Below are positions 29,142-37,759 of a DNA stretch of 64,000 nt, in pieces. Location of the stretch: contig CAWFQA010000002.1 in assembly GCA_963817855.1 (NCBI GenBank), forward strand, positions 496,001 through 560,000, written 5' to 3'. A program made the position numbers and the translations under genes. The first letter of the stretch is position 1. Every line of letters begins with the position of its first letter. The notes under the pieces are model-generated. The model had not been told where the DNA came from, did no database searches, and saw only the letters and a program-made list of their open reading frames with translations. This DNA is from JAKAAZ01 sp963817855 (lineage in GTDB: Bacteria > Acidobacteriota > Terriglobia > Terriglobales > Acidobacteriaceae).

Positions 29142-29761
29142 AGCAGATCAAAGTCTTGCTCATTGAAGACCACTTCCTTGCCCGGATCGCCCTGCATTCA
29201 GTCCTCGGAGGCCATAGCCAGATTCAGGTCATCGGCGAAGCAACCGACGGAGAATCGGGTCTGCGACTGTGCCGCGAGCTTGCTCCTGATGTTGTTGTTC
29301 TCGATCTGCGCCTGCCTCTCATGAGCGGATTTGAGCTGATCGTTCAGCTCCGCAAGGAACTGCCGGGTATCCGGATCGTGGTTCTCTCCAATTACGGCGG
29401 CAGCGAAGATATCTATCGCGCGGTGCGCTCCGGCGCGATGTCCTATCTCACCAAAGACGCCAGCGGCGAGCAGTTGGTCGACGCCATCCAGCAGGTTCAT
29501 CGCGGGCTGCGGTACTTTCCGCACGTCACACTCGATCGTCTCGCCGAGCGCATGCCGGCCGTAGATCTGACGCCACGCGAAACGGAAGTTCTCGACTGCA
29601 TTACCCGCGGCTACAGCAACCGTGAGATTGCTGACGAGCTCCACATCGCGGAGAAAACCGTCCGCATCCACGTAAGCTCACTTCTCGACAAAATGGGCGC
29701 GCGCGATCGCACCCAGGCTACCATCTATGCGCTGCAGCGCGGCCTCGTGCATTTGGATTGA
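29138..29761 (+). CDS. LuxR/NarL-family response regulator
   Basis: 207 aa. The start ATG at 29138 overlaps the kinase stop (ATGA), so the two are translationally coupled partners. The receiver domain has the acidic pair Glu10-Asp11, phospho-acceptor Asp56 (VVLDLRLP) and switch lysine in YLTKDAS. The C-terminal helix-turn-helix runs from about 145 (LTPRETEVLDCITRGYSNREIADELHI) and is complete. The protein probably binds DNA as a dimer when phosphorylated. Inverted repeats at 26855-26896 and 29946-29959 are possible targets but this is a guess. Confidence 0.95.
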   Translation: MKQIKVLLIEDHFLARIALHSVLGGHSQIQVIGEATDGESGLRLCRELAPDVVVLDLRLPLMSGFELIVQLRKELPGIRIVVLSNYGGSEDIYRAVRSGAMSYLTKDASGEQLVDAIQQVHRGLRYFPHVTLDRLAERMPAVDLTPRETEVLDCITRGYSNREIADELHIAEKTVRIHVSSLLDKMGARDRTQATIYALQRGLVHLD

Positions 29762-29910
29762 CCTGCTTTCCCGCAGCTGCCGGTTTTTGGGCCACTCCAG
29801 GTCATCTGCTCTGGGAGATTCCATGGCAACCGGCTCACGACAGATGTGTCGATCCATAATGCAATCCAGTAGTACTGGCTATCATGGCGCAGCATTCAAT
29901 TCTCAACGGC

Positions 29911-29939
29911 TTGACACTCGTAGCTAGGCTTGATCGTAT
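29911..29939 (+). promoter_or_regulatory. Possible sigma-70 promoter before rraA-like gene 2
   Basis: A perfect TTGACA (29911-29916) is followed after 17 bases by tcgtat (29934-29939), only a 3/6 match to a -10 box. It lies in a 214-bp gap after the response regulator. The -35 is good, the -10 weak. Confidence 0.3.
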
Positions 29940-29945
29940 GTTCTT

Positions 29946-29959
29946 GAGTTCATGAACTC
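29946..29959. promoter_or_regulatory. Perfect 14-bp palindrome, candidate operator
   Basis: gagttcatgaactc is a perfect palindrome placed just after the possible promoter and four bases before the gggaggaac ribosome-binding site of the second RraA-like gene. Location and symmetry suggest a dimeric regulator site; no regulator is shown to bind it. Confidence 0.4.
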
Positions 29960-29975
29960 CTCGGGAGGAACTGGG

Positions 29976-30764
29976 ATGCGGTCAGCAGGTCTATCGTCGC
30001 AAAGTCTGAGCAAACGCAGGATCGTCGCCGCGCTGATTGTCATGTGTGCTTCGCTGACGGTGATTACCGTAGTGGTTAAGGCGGATACTCCCATGACTGC
30101 GGCGCAGTATCAAGCCAATCCGCAGGCCATGATCGATGCCTACCGGCATGTTGAGGTCGCTTCGGTCTCCGATGCCATCGAGCAGCTGTTGCATGAGAAG
30201 CGGTACATGACCCACCACATGCAGGCTATCTTTCCGGCAAAGTTTGCCGGAGTCGCCCTCACGGTCCAACTGGTAAAAGAAGAGAACCACGATCCACACG
30301 CGCTCGACGGCATGCTGAAGGCAATTGATAGCGGCGCACCCGGCTCGGTGTATGTCATGAAGGTGCAGGACGGAGCCGATATTGCCGGGATGGGCGGCCT
30401 GATGGGAACGGCAATGCTTGCCCGCGACTTTGCCGGGGCGGTGGTCGATGGCGGTGTGCGCGACATTCCTCAGCTCACCAAAATCGGTTTCCCGGTCTAC
30501 GCGCTCGGCCCTGTGCCGTCCACTTCAGTGGGCCATTATCGCTTTAGTGGAGCGAATATTCCCATCGTGTGCGACGGCGTGCCGGTTTCGCCAGGAGATA
30601 TCATTGTCGCTGACCACGATGGTGTGGCCGTCGTGCCGCGCGCGAACGCGGCCGAGATTCTGGTTCGTGCGCAAAGTCTCGATTTCAGCGAACACTCGAT
30701 GTATTCGTTTATTGAGAAGTATCACTCGATCGAACAAGCGGTGCAGAAGTTCGGAAGGCTGTAG
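29976..30764 (+). CDS. RraA-family protein 2, exported
   Basis: 262 aa from the ATG at 29976, with GGAGG seven bases upstream (an ATG at 29952 lies before that site). Residues 15-38 form a signal peptide/anchor (RRIVAALIVMCASLTVITVVVKA). The RraA core follows, with SVSDAIEQLL at its start and the hallmark GGLMGTAMLARDFAGAVVDGGVRD, then IVADHDGVAVVP. These are the metal and pyruvate-enolate binding segments of RraA-like aldolases/decarboxylases. It is closer to typical RraA than the 324-aa paralogue at 21110-22084. Downstream, 40 bp away, is the truncated MFS copy. Confidence 0.88.
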   Translation: MRSAGLSSQSLSKRRIVAALIVMCASLTVITVVVKADTPMTAAQYQANPQAMIDAYRHVEVASVSDAIEQLLHEKRYMTHHMQAIFPAKFAGVALTVQLVKEENHDPHALDGMLKAIDSGAPGSVYVMKVQDGADIAGMGGLMGTAMLARDFAGAVVDGGVRDIPQLTKIGFPVYALGPVPSTSVGHYRFSGANIPIVCDGVPVSPGDIIVADHDGVAVVPRANAAEILVRAQSLDFSEHSMYSFIEKYHSIEQAVQKFGRL

Positions 30765-30804
30765 AGCGTACCGTGCGTCTGACGCAACCCTCGCATCTCA
30801 AGAA

Positions 30805-31432
30805 CTTTCATCGAAGAGATCTGCCGGTGCTGATGGCGGGGTATTTCAGCTTCGGCTATATCGCGTGGATCTACTTCAGCTGGTTCTTTCTCTACATGGC
30901 GCAGGTGCGGCACGTGAACCTGAAGTCGAGTGCCAATTACGCCATGCTGCCGTTTCTGTCGATGACGGTCTGCTGCCTGCTGGGCGGAGTGATGAGCGAC
31001 CGGATGACGCGGCGCTGGGGGCTGCGGGTGGGCCGATGCGGATTGGCGACGGGCTCGCTGGCGGCGACGGCGGTGTTTCTGGTGCTGGGATCGCAGGTGC
31101 GGAACGTGGAGTTGGCCGGAGTGATCCTGGCCGGCGGTGCGGGGGCGCTCTATATCTCGCAAAGCTCCTTCTGGTCCGTCTCGGTGGATATTGCCGGGCA
31201 TAATACCGGCGTGTTCTCCAGCATGGTGAACATGGGGGGACAGATCGGCGGCGCTCTCGCTGCTTCCCTGACACCGTGGATTGGGGGGCGTTACGGCTGG
31301 ACCACATCGTTTGCGGTCGCGGCGGTATTGGCCGTATTCAGCGCTATCTGCTGGCTGACTGTCCATCCCGAAAGGCCGCTGGATGTCACGGCATCATCTC
31401 CACAAACAATCGATGTTGTCAGCAATACATGA
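30805..31432 (+). pseudogene. Truncated second copy of the ACS-type MFS transporter (C-terminal half)
   Basis: Positions 30805-31381 align without gaps to 27627-28203 of the intact transporter, with 10 base differences in 577; all 10 are synonymous, so 191 residues (HRRDLPVL to HPERPL) are identical. The copy then has its own tail (DVTASSPQTIDVVSNT) and stops at 31432. The first six helices and the normal start are missing. A GTG at 30773 is in frame but has no good ribosome-binding site. It sits between rraA-like gene 2 and the third SelA/DgaE-like gene. Most likely the remnant of a full paralogue that lost its 5' half. Whether a half-transporter is made is unknown. Confidence 0.9.
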
Positions 31433-31594
31433 GACATTCGGTTCGATTCTGGCTTATAAAAGAAAGAAAGGTCACAAAGATTAAGTCGAGGGTGAATCAA
31501 CCTGCGGATGTGGAGTCCTGAACTTCTGCTCACGCAGCGGATCCACGACCAACACACCAACCTGCAACAAATATTCCGCTGAGAGGGAGTATCA

Positions 31595-32926
31595 ATGCCA
31601 ATGAATCTTAAATCTGCCTGGAGCCGACGCTCTTTTCTGTCAACGTTCAGTATCGCCCTCGGTGGCCTGTGGAGCGTGAGAGACGCCAAGGCAGCCACTC
31701 TTATGGCCGGAGGGCCCTATACTGCGCCTCAGGGCGGGGCCGCGACCGCCATCGGTTCAGGTCTCGGCTCGACTGGCGATATCTATGCGGAGCTCGGTGT
31801 GGTTCCGGTCATCAATGGCGCCGGCACATTCACCGTACTCGGCGGCTCGTTGATGTATCCCGAGGTGATCGAGGCCATGCGACTCGGTAACGAGAAATTC
31901 GTCGAGATCAATGATTTGGAAGTTGCAGCCGGGAAAAAGATGGCCGAGCTTTGCAAGCTGCCGGAGGGCTACACCGGCCTGGTGACGGGAGGAGCCGCTG
32001 CGGCGTTGGTCGTCGGTTATGCGGCCATCCTTACCGGCGACAATCCACAATACATCCGGCAGATTCCCGACCTCACCGGCATGCCGAAGAGCGAGGTCAT
32101 CATTCAGAAGAGCCATCGCTATCCCTTCGATCACCAGGTGCGACAAACGGGAGTCAAGCTGGTAGAAGTCGAGACGCGCGAAGAGCTGATCGCGGCCATC
32201 AATCCGCGCACTGCGGCGCTTCACTTTACCAACCTGTTCAACGACAAGGGTCAGGTGAAAGTAGATGAATTCGTGCAGATCGCCCACCAGCACAACCTGC
32301 CGGCGTTCAACGATGCCGCTGCCGATACACCCCCAATCTCGCGCCTGTGGGAGTACACCAACATGGGCTATGACCTGGTCACCTTCAGCGGAGGCAAGGA
32401 TATTCGCGGGCCCCAGGCTGCCGGACTGCTGATGGGCAAACAAGAACTGATTCGCTGCGCGCTGCTGAATATGAGTCCGCAGGAAGACACCATCGGCCGC
32501 CCTTGCAAAGTCGGCAAAGAGGAAATCTGCGGCATGCTCAAGGCGCTGGAGATCTTCGTCGCTTCCGATCAGGACGCGATTCTGAAGCAGTATTATGCGC
32601 AGCTAGGACGCATCTCCGACGTTGTCACAAAAATTCCCGGCGTGACAACCTCCTACAATTTCAATCCGCAGCAGATTGCCAACCACACAGTCAGCCTGAA
32701 GATCAGCTGGGACCCCACCAAGATTCCTCTCACCACAAAGCAGGTCATGCAGCAGCTTGCCGCAACCCGGCCGCGGTCCATTCGCATGGGCGGCAACGGA
32801 GACGATGAAAAGAAGTCGAAGAACCCCAGCGTACATGTAACGGCGTGGCAGATGCAGTCCGGAGATGAGATGATTATCGCCAATCGTCTTTCAGAGATTT
32901 TGCAGTCGGCTCCGGCCACCTCCTAA
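31595..32926 (+). CDS. SelA/DgaE-like PLP-dependent enzyme, Tat-exported (paralogue C)
   Basis: 443 aa; GAGAGGGAG lies five bases before the ATG. The N-terminus has a Tat motif (SRRSFLSTFSIALGG) and a processing site near AKAAT. Core motifs are YAELGVVPVINGAGTFTVLGGS, TGGAAAALVVGYAA, NDAAADTPP and SGGKDIRGPQAAG with the PLP lysine. A charged insert near the C-terminus (GGNGDDEKKSKNPS) is not in paralogues A or B. Known relatives remove ammonia from D-glucosaminate-6-phosphate, but a periplasmic enzyme is unlikely to see a phosphorylated substrate, so a free amino acid or amino-sugar acid is more plausible. Followed by a flavin oxidase after 53 bp. Confidence 0.87.
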   Translation: MPMNLKSAWSRRSFLSTFSIALGGLWSVRDAKAATLMAGGPYTAPQGGAATAIGSGLGSTGDIYAELGVVPVINGAGTFTVLGGSLMYPEVIEAMRLGNEKFVEINDLEVAAGKKMAELCKLPEGYTGLVTGGAAAALVVGYAAILTGDNPQYIRQIPDLTGMPKSEVIIQKSHRYPFDHQVRQTGVKLVEVETREELIAAINPRTAALHFTNLFNDKGQVKVDEFVQIAHQHNLPAFNDAAADTPPISRLWEYTNMGYDLVTFSGGKDIRGPQAAGLLMGKQELIRCALLNMSPQEDTIGRPCKVGKEEICGMLKALEIFVASDQDAILKQYYAQLGRISDVVTKIPGVTTSYNFNPQQIANHTVSLKISWDPTKIPLTTKQVMQQLAATRPRSIRMGGNGDDEKKSKNPSVHVTAWQMQSGDEMIIANRLSEILQSAPATS

Positions 32927-32979
32927 ACTTGTGTTCGTTGATCGGGCTGCAGTGATTCCGCAGACGCTGCCCCGGAGGC

Positions 32980-34521
32980 ATGATGACAGTTGTCGTAAAT
33001 CGCAAAGATCCTCGGTTCGACACTCTCAAGCGGGGACACAATGCGCGTTTCCCTTCCTCGGACGCGGACGCTCCTGACCGGATTTTGCTGTGTTCGTCAC
33101 CCGAAGAAGTCGCACAGGCACTACGAAAGGTGGTTGCAGCAGGGCTGCGCCCCACGGTGCGCTCCGGGGGCCACTGCTATGAGGATTTCGTCAGCAACAA
33201 TCCGCACGGCGCAATGCTTGACTTATCGCTCTACGACACTGTGGACCGCGACGGCGAAACTGGGCCCTATCGCGTCGCTCCCGGCGCAGTGCTCGGCGAT
33301 GTCTATCTAGACCTCTACAAACGCTATGATCGGACATTACCGGCCGGAAGCTGCTACATGGTCGGCGCGGGAGGTCATATTTCCGGCGGCGGTTACGGTT
33401 ACCTCTCTCGTCTTTACGGCCTCACTTCCGACTGGATCACCGCCGTCGATATTCTCACCGTCGATGGCAAAGGCAACGTCGTCGAGCGCCGCGTGGACAA
33501 AGACCACGACCCTGATCTCCTCCGCGCTTGCCGTGGCGCAGGGGGCGGCAACTTCGGCATCATCACCAGCTTCCGCTTTGACAAGCTGCCGCCCGCTCCG
33601 CGCGAGGTCGCTCAAGCTAACCTGATCTTCGATTGGGCGACCATGACGGAAGATCGCTTTACCCAGGTGCTTACCGCCTACGGCGATTACTGGCAAGGTC
33701 GGGGCAAGGACCCCGACACGTGGGGCCTCTTCACCCTGATGGATATTACTCCCGCGAAACGCGGACATTTTGGTATTTACATTCAGTACTGCCAGCCGAA
33801 CGGCACGGCGAAAGATCTGTCGGTGCTGGAGGAATTCCTCAACCGGTTCGCGGCCTTCCAACCCATGCTGCTGCAGGCGCACGGCAGCCTGATTTCAAGG
33901 CACGGCCCTTCGGTTGCCGGAAGAAAGATTCAGAAAGGCCAGGAAAGCCTGAACGACGTCCGCGAAATTGCGGTGCGTCCCGCGCTCGACGTCACCATCG
34001 GCGGCGGCGGTTCCGGCTCGCCAACCCGTGGAAAATATAAGTCCGCATACATGAAGCGCAGTTTCACGCCGGCCGAGGCAAGCACGATCTATCGCTTCTA
34101 CACTTCCGATCAGATTACGGCGCAGAACTCCGTTATCTCCATCGACTCATACGGCGGCGCAATCAATCGCCCGGAGCTTGCCCATCAGACTGCCATCGCA
34201 CAGCGGTCTTCCATTATGAAGCTGCAATGGCAGTGCTACTGGCCCGACGCATCCGGAGACGAGATACATCTAGAGCAACTGGACAAGTTCTACACCGACC
34301 TCTACACCGGCAGCCACGTCGATCCGCATCATCAGGGAACCCCCTGGGGCGAACGCTACGAAGGCTGCTACATGAATTACCCGGATTCGGACATGCTCCG
34401 CTACGCGTATTGGCCTGAGCTGTATTATGGACGCGATGGCCTCTACGCATTTCTTCAGCAGGTGAAGCAGAAGTATGATCCCAATAACGTTTTCCACTCC
34501 AGTATGAGTGTGCAGGAATGA
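32980..34521 (+). CDS. Berberine-bridge-enzyme-like FAD oxidase with both covalent-flavin residues
   Basis: 513 aa. The FAD_binding_4 domain (about 30-200) has RSGGHCYEDF with His65 and GSCYMVGAGGHISGGGYG with Cys125; spacing and context match the histidine and cysteine that bind FAD bicovalently in berberine-bridge-like oxidases. The C-terminus has the BBE motif (NYPDSD, YWPELYYG and KYDPNNVFHSSMSV). Members oxidise sugars or alcohols with oxygen. No clear signal peptide is seen, unlike its neighbours. GGAGG precedes the ATGATG start closely, so 32983 may be the true start. The gene overlaps the lactonase by four bases. Confidence 0.9.
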   Translation: MMTVVVNRKDPRFDTLKRGHNARFPSSDADAPDRILLCSSPEEVAQALRKVVAAGLRPTVRSGGHCYEDFVSNNPHGAMLDLSLYDTVDRDGETGPYRVAPGAVLGDVYLDLYKRYDRTLPAGSCYMVGAGGHISGGGYGYLSRLYGLTSDWITAVDILTVDGKGNVVERRVDKDHDPDLLRACRGAGGGNFGIITSFRFDKLPPAPREVAQANLIFDWATMTEDRFTQVLTAYGDYWQGRGKDPDTWGLFTLMDITPAKRGHFGIYIQYCQPNGTAKDLSVLEEFLNRFAAFQPMLLQAHGSLISRHGPSVAGRKIQKGQESLNDVREIAVRPALDVTIGGGGSGSPTRGKYKSAYMKRSFTPAEASTIYRFYTSDQITAQNSVISIDSYGGAINRPELAHQTAIAQRSSIMKLQWQCYWPDASGDEIHLEQLDKFYTDLYTGSHVDPHHQGTPWGERYEGCYMNYPDSDMLRYAYWPELYYGRDGLYAFLQQVKQKYDPNNVFHSSMSVQE

Positions 34522-35729
34522 GCGATTTCACCAACAACGACGCCCCGCTACGCCGGAACGCTGAAAGGTCGTGTGCCCCGATCGATTCGCATGTGAACCG
34601 GCGCGCCTTGCTTACTGGCATCGGGCTGGGCGGCGCGGCCATTGCGCTATCGCCGCTTCATTTTGGTTCCCTTTTCGAACGCGATGCTGAACAGCTTCTG
34701 CTGTGCGTTGGATCATTCGGGGCGGCAGACGCTGGAACCCTGCACCTGGTGCAGATTCGGCGCGACAAAGCCCGGGTGCTGTCCACCCAGCCCTCAGAGC
34801 GGCCTTCCGCCATCGTGCGTCATCCCTCTCGGCCCCTGCTCTACGTCGCGAACGATGTGAGCCTTTACCAGCACCAGCCTCGCGGTACCGTCGAAACCTT
34901 CGCGTTGGATCAAGCAACCGGCAAGCTCGAACTTGTCGGGCGGCAGCCTCTGTCTCTCTCTGCAATCCAGCCGCGATCGTTGGCCATATCTCCCGATGGA
35001 CGCAGCCTTCTCGTTGCCGCTTTTGGGGGCGGCGCATATAACGTGCTAACGATCGACGAATCAGGGCTGCCATCCGCACCTTCCGTCATTCTGAAGCAGG
35101 TCGGGCAAGGGCAGCACCCAACCGAACAGGCCAGCGCCCATCCATCGGATGTTTTATTTCATCCTGCAACAGGCACCGTGATCGCCACCGACTACGGCGC
35201 GGAACGATTGGACATCCTCGATTCCAATTGTGGAGAATCCGGCACCGGCAACATGAGCATCGCAGTTCGCGTTCCATGCGTCGCGGGAAGCGGCCCCTCA
35301 AAGATTGCAATGCATTCGGATGGAGAAGTCTTGGTGGTCGCACATGCCTTACGTCCGGCGCTTACAGCCTTCCGCTTGGCTCCTGAAATGAAAATGGTGC
35401 CGATGGGTCACGCTTCACTGAACGATGCGCCAACAGCGATCTGTTTTTCTCCCAATAGGAATATTGTTTTCGCGGCGCAAATTCGCCGGACACGTCAGGC
35501 ATTACTGACGGCATGGACGATCGATCCGCAAAAGGGAATGCTGCGGCGAATCTCTGAAAGCGCTCTCCCCGCTGGTGAAGTCGCTTCCATGCACCCCGCA
35601 GGTTCGACGCTCTGGTTAGCCTCTGACCGCGGAATGATTGCAGTGGAACTGGATCCCAGAACAGGAACCCCGCGCCAGACCCACCGCATCTCCTCCATTC
35701 CGAATCTTCGCTCTATGGCTCTGCTCTAA
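34518..35729 (+). CDS. Lactonase-family beta-propeller protein, Tat-exported
   Basis: 403 aa. It starts in an ATGA overlap with the oxidase stop, so the pair is translationally coupled. The Tat motif is unusually deep, at about residues 26-40 (HVNRRALLTGIGLGGAAIAL). The mature part has propeller repeats with HPSRPLLYVAND, AISPDGRSLLVAAFG, HPSDVLFHPATG and CFSPNRNIVFAA, the pattern of 7-bladed 6-phosphogluconolactonase-like lactonases (family PF10282). Such enzymes open sugar lactones, and an aldose oxidase would produce lactones, so the coupling with the preceding oxidase makes biochemical sense. Catalytic residues were not mapped. Confidence 0.85.
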   Translation: MSDFTNNDAPLRRNAERSCAPIDSHVNRRALLTGIGLGGAAIALSPLHFGSLFERDAEQLLLCVGSFGAADAGTLHLVQIRRDKARVLSTQPSERPSAIVRHPSRPLLYVANDVSLYQHQPRGTVETFALDQATGKLELVGRQPLSLSAIQPRSLAISPDGRSLLVAAFGGGAYNVLTIDESGLPSAPSVILKQVGQGQHPTEQASAHPSDVLFHPATGTVIATDYGAERLDILDSNCGESGTGNMSIAVRVPCVAGSGPSKIAMHSDGEVLVVAHALRPALTAFRLAPEMKMVPMGHASLNDAPTAICFSPNRNIVFAAQIRRTRQALLTAWTIDPQKGMLRRISESALPAGEVASMHPAGSTLWLASDRGMIAVELDPRTGTPRQTHRISSIPNLRSMALL

Positions 35730-35798
35730 GAATTCTGACCGCCTCAAGGATTCTGCCTGCGAATCCCTCAAGCGGCCTTCAATTCTTCCTGCTCCGTT

Positions 35799-37049
35799 CT
35801 ATCCGGCGTTCAGGCCATCCACCAGCGCGTTGCGATACGCTCGAATCGCAGGGATGAAGCCGAGCAGCGTGCCCGCTCCCACGGCAGCAATCACGTAGTA
35901 CACCACCCGCGAAGATATCCCCACCATGGCCAGCGGAATTCCGTAGTTATTTTCGACCGGAACGCGCACCAGAAACAGGATCGCATAGGCTGCAGCCACG
36001 CCGATGAGGGCGCCAACCGCGCTGATCAGCGTTGATTCCAGAATGATCAGGGTGAAGATTTGTCGCGCATGCAGCCCGAGGGTGCGCAGGATGGCGATTT
36101 CCCGCCGTCGTTCGTTCAGCGCCGTGTACAGTGCGGTCAGCATCACCATCAGGCCGACGATGAGTACCGCTGCGCTCACCAGTGTCAAAGCAACGTCGGC
36201 GGCACTCAGAACGCTCCACAAATCCTCCAGCGTGAGTGCGGGAATAATGGCCGTCAGAGGCTCCGGCTTATAGGTGTTGATCTCTCGTTGCAGAAACAGT
36301 GTGCCGATGCGGGACCGGGTACGCAGCAGGAACGCGCTGATCTCGCCAACGTGTAGATCAGAAGCATGAATCTGCGACTCAGGAATCGGGCTGAGCGGCG
36401 GTGCGCCGTGCTCCCAACCCAGGTGCATCGCCTCATCGCCGAGCAGGGTGATATAGATGGCTCGGTCCACGGGCGTCGCTGTGCGCTTGAGGATGCCGAC
36501 GATCGTATAAGGATCGGCGGTGTGCTTCAGGAAGCTGCCCTCAAGGCCGTGGCTCAGGACAATCTTCTGCCCCAGGTGATAATGCAGTTGCGAGGCAGCG
36601 GCGCTGCCCAGCACTGCCTCAAAGATTCCCTCCGGCCTCGCTCCTTGCGCCAGTTCCACACTATGATCGCCGCGATAACGGTAGTGTTCGTAGAAATTGT
36701 CGTCGGTGGCGACCACGCGAAACCCGCGATGACTGTCGCCCATCGAAATTGGAATGGTCCACAGCACAGCAGGGTGGTGCGCGAAGTGTTGATACGTAGC
36801 GTATGAGATGTTGTTGTTCGCTGTACCGATGTGGAAGACAGAGTAGAGCAGCAGTGGCAGTGAGCCTCCGCGCGGTCCCACGATTAAATCCGTCTGGCTC
36901 AGTGTGCCCTCGAATCCCACCTGCGTTCCCTTGCGAATACGGTTCACACCGACAAGCAGCAGCATGCTCAGCGCAATTGAAAACACCGTCAAACTGCTGG
37001 TAAATTTGCGGCTCCAGAGCGATCGAAAAGCAAGCTGCAGGATCATCAC
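35799..37049 (-). CDS. ABC transporter permease (FtsX/MacB type)
   Basis: 416 aa. One helix near the N-terminus (about 17-38) is followed by a large extracytoplasmic domain (about 45-270) and three C-terminal helices (about 280-305, 330-360, 375-400), the FtsX topology used by LolCE and MacB. This class moves or extracts molecules mechanically and does not transport through a pore. It overlaps the ATPase gene by four bases (ATGA at 37046-37049). See the DUF3299 entry for context. Confidence 0.92.
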   Translation of the reverse strand: MMILQLAFRSLWSRKFTSSLTVFSIALSMLLLVGVNRIRKGTQVGFEGTLSQTDLIVGPRGGSLPLLLYSVFHIGTANNNISYATYQHFAHHPAVLWTIPISMGDSHRGFRVVATDDNFYEHYRYRGDHSVELAQGARPEGIFEAVLGSAAASQLHYHLGQKIVLSHGLEGSFLKHTADPYTIVGILKRTATPVDRAIYITLLGDEAMHLGWEHGAPPLSPIPESQIHASDLHVGEISAFLLRTRSRIGTLFLQREINTYKPEPLTAIIPALTLEDLWSVLSAADVALTLVSAAVLIVGLMVMLTALYTALNERRREIAILRTLGLHARQIFTLIILESTLISAVGALIGVAAAYAILFLVRVPVENNYGIPLAMVGISSRVVYYVIAAVGAGTLLGFIPAIRAYRNALVDGLNAG

Positions 37050-37747
37050 GCGCTCACCCTGCTCACTTCGCTCAATGCGATCTGTTCATCGAAGCGCGTC
37101 ATCAACGAGCGGTCATGGCTGACAAAGACCAGAGTGGCCTTGGCCTCATCGCAGACCTCGAACAACAGCTCCAGGAATGCCTGCTGACGGTCGGTGTCGA
37201 GCGATGAAGTCGGCTCATCCGCAATTACTAGGCGGGGTTTGCCAATGATGGCGCGCGCAATCGCCACGCGCTGCTGTTGCCCGGTGCTCAGTTTCTTTAC
37301 GCCACGGTCAATATGCGTGTCCAACTCCAGGCGTTGAATCAGTCGCTCGACTTCTTCCTTGACTGTGGGCGCCACAATGTTTTTCCGGCGCCGGGTATGG
37401 ATCTGGCACGGAAGGGCGACATTCTGCTGAACCGTCAGGTAAGGAATCAGATTGAGACTTTGGAAGATATATCCAATCTCTGAGCCGCGCAGCTGATCCC
37501 GCGCAGACATGGACATCCGGGTCATCTCTTGGCCGAGTATCTTGCAGCTTCCTGTCTGTGGCTGCAGGATTCCGGTGATCAGCCCCAGCAGAGTCGTCTT
37601 TCCAGAACCGCTGGGCCCATACAGAAAGACCCGCTTGCCAGTCTTCACCACGAGTTCTTCTACGTGCAGCACCGGGTCTCGGCGGTCATACCCGAACACC
37701 ACGTTCTGCAGATGGATCGCCTCAGCGGATTCCAATACACGCTCCAT
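37046..37747 (-). CDS. ABC transporter ATP-binding protein (LolD/MacB type)
   Basis: 233 aa. Walker A GPSGSGKT (44-51), Q-loop in IGYIFQSLNLI, signature LSTGQQQRVAIARA, Walker B LVIADEPTSSLD and the H-loop histidine in VFVSHDRSL are all present. The signature has T instead of the usual G in LSGGQ, which is seen elsewhere in this subfamily. The product pairs with the overlapping permease. It begins 12 bp after the DUF3299 gene. Confidence 0.95.
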   Translation of the reverse strand: MERVLESAEAIHLQNVVFGYDRRDPVLHVEELVVKTGKRVFLYGPSGSGKTTLLGLITGILQPQTGSCKILGQEMTRMSMSARDQLRGSEIGYIFQSLNLIPYLTVQQNVALPCQIHTRRRKNIVAPTVKEEVERLIQRLELDTHIDRGVKKLSTGQQQRVAIARAIIGKPRLVIADEPTSSLDTDRQQAFLELLFEVCDEAKATLVFVSHDRSLMTRFDEQIALSEVSRVSA

Positions 37748-37759
37748 TGGTGAATGCGT

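Noticed and set aside
22146..32926. Selenocysteine synthase (SelA) and a selenium system
   Set aside because: The three genes have export signals and lack the SelA N-terminal domain; no selB, selD or tRNA-Sec in the window. They belong to the SelA-related PLP group instead.
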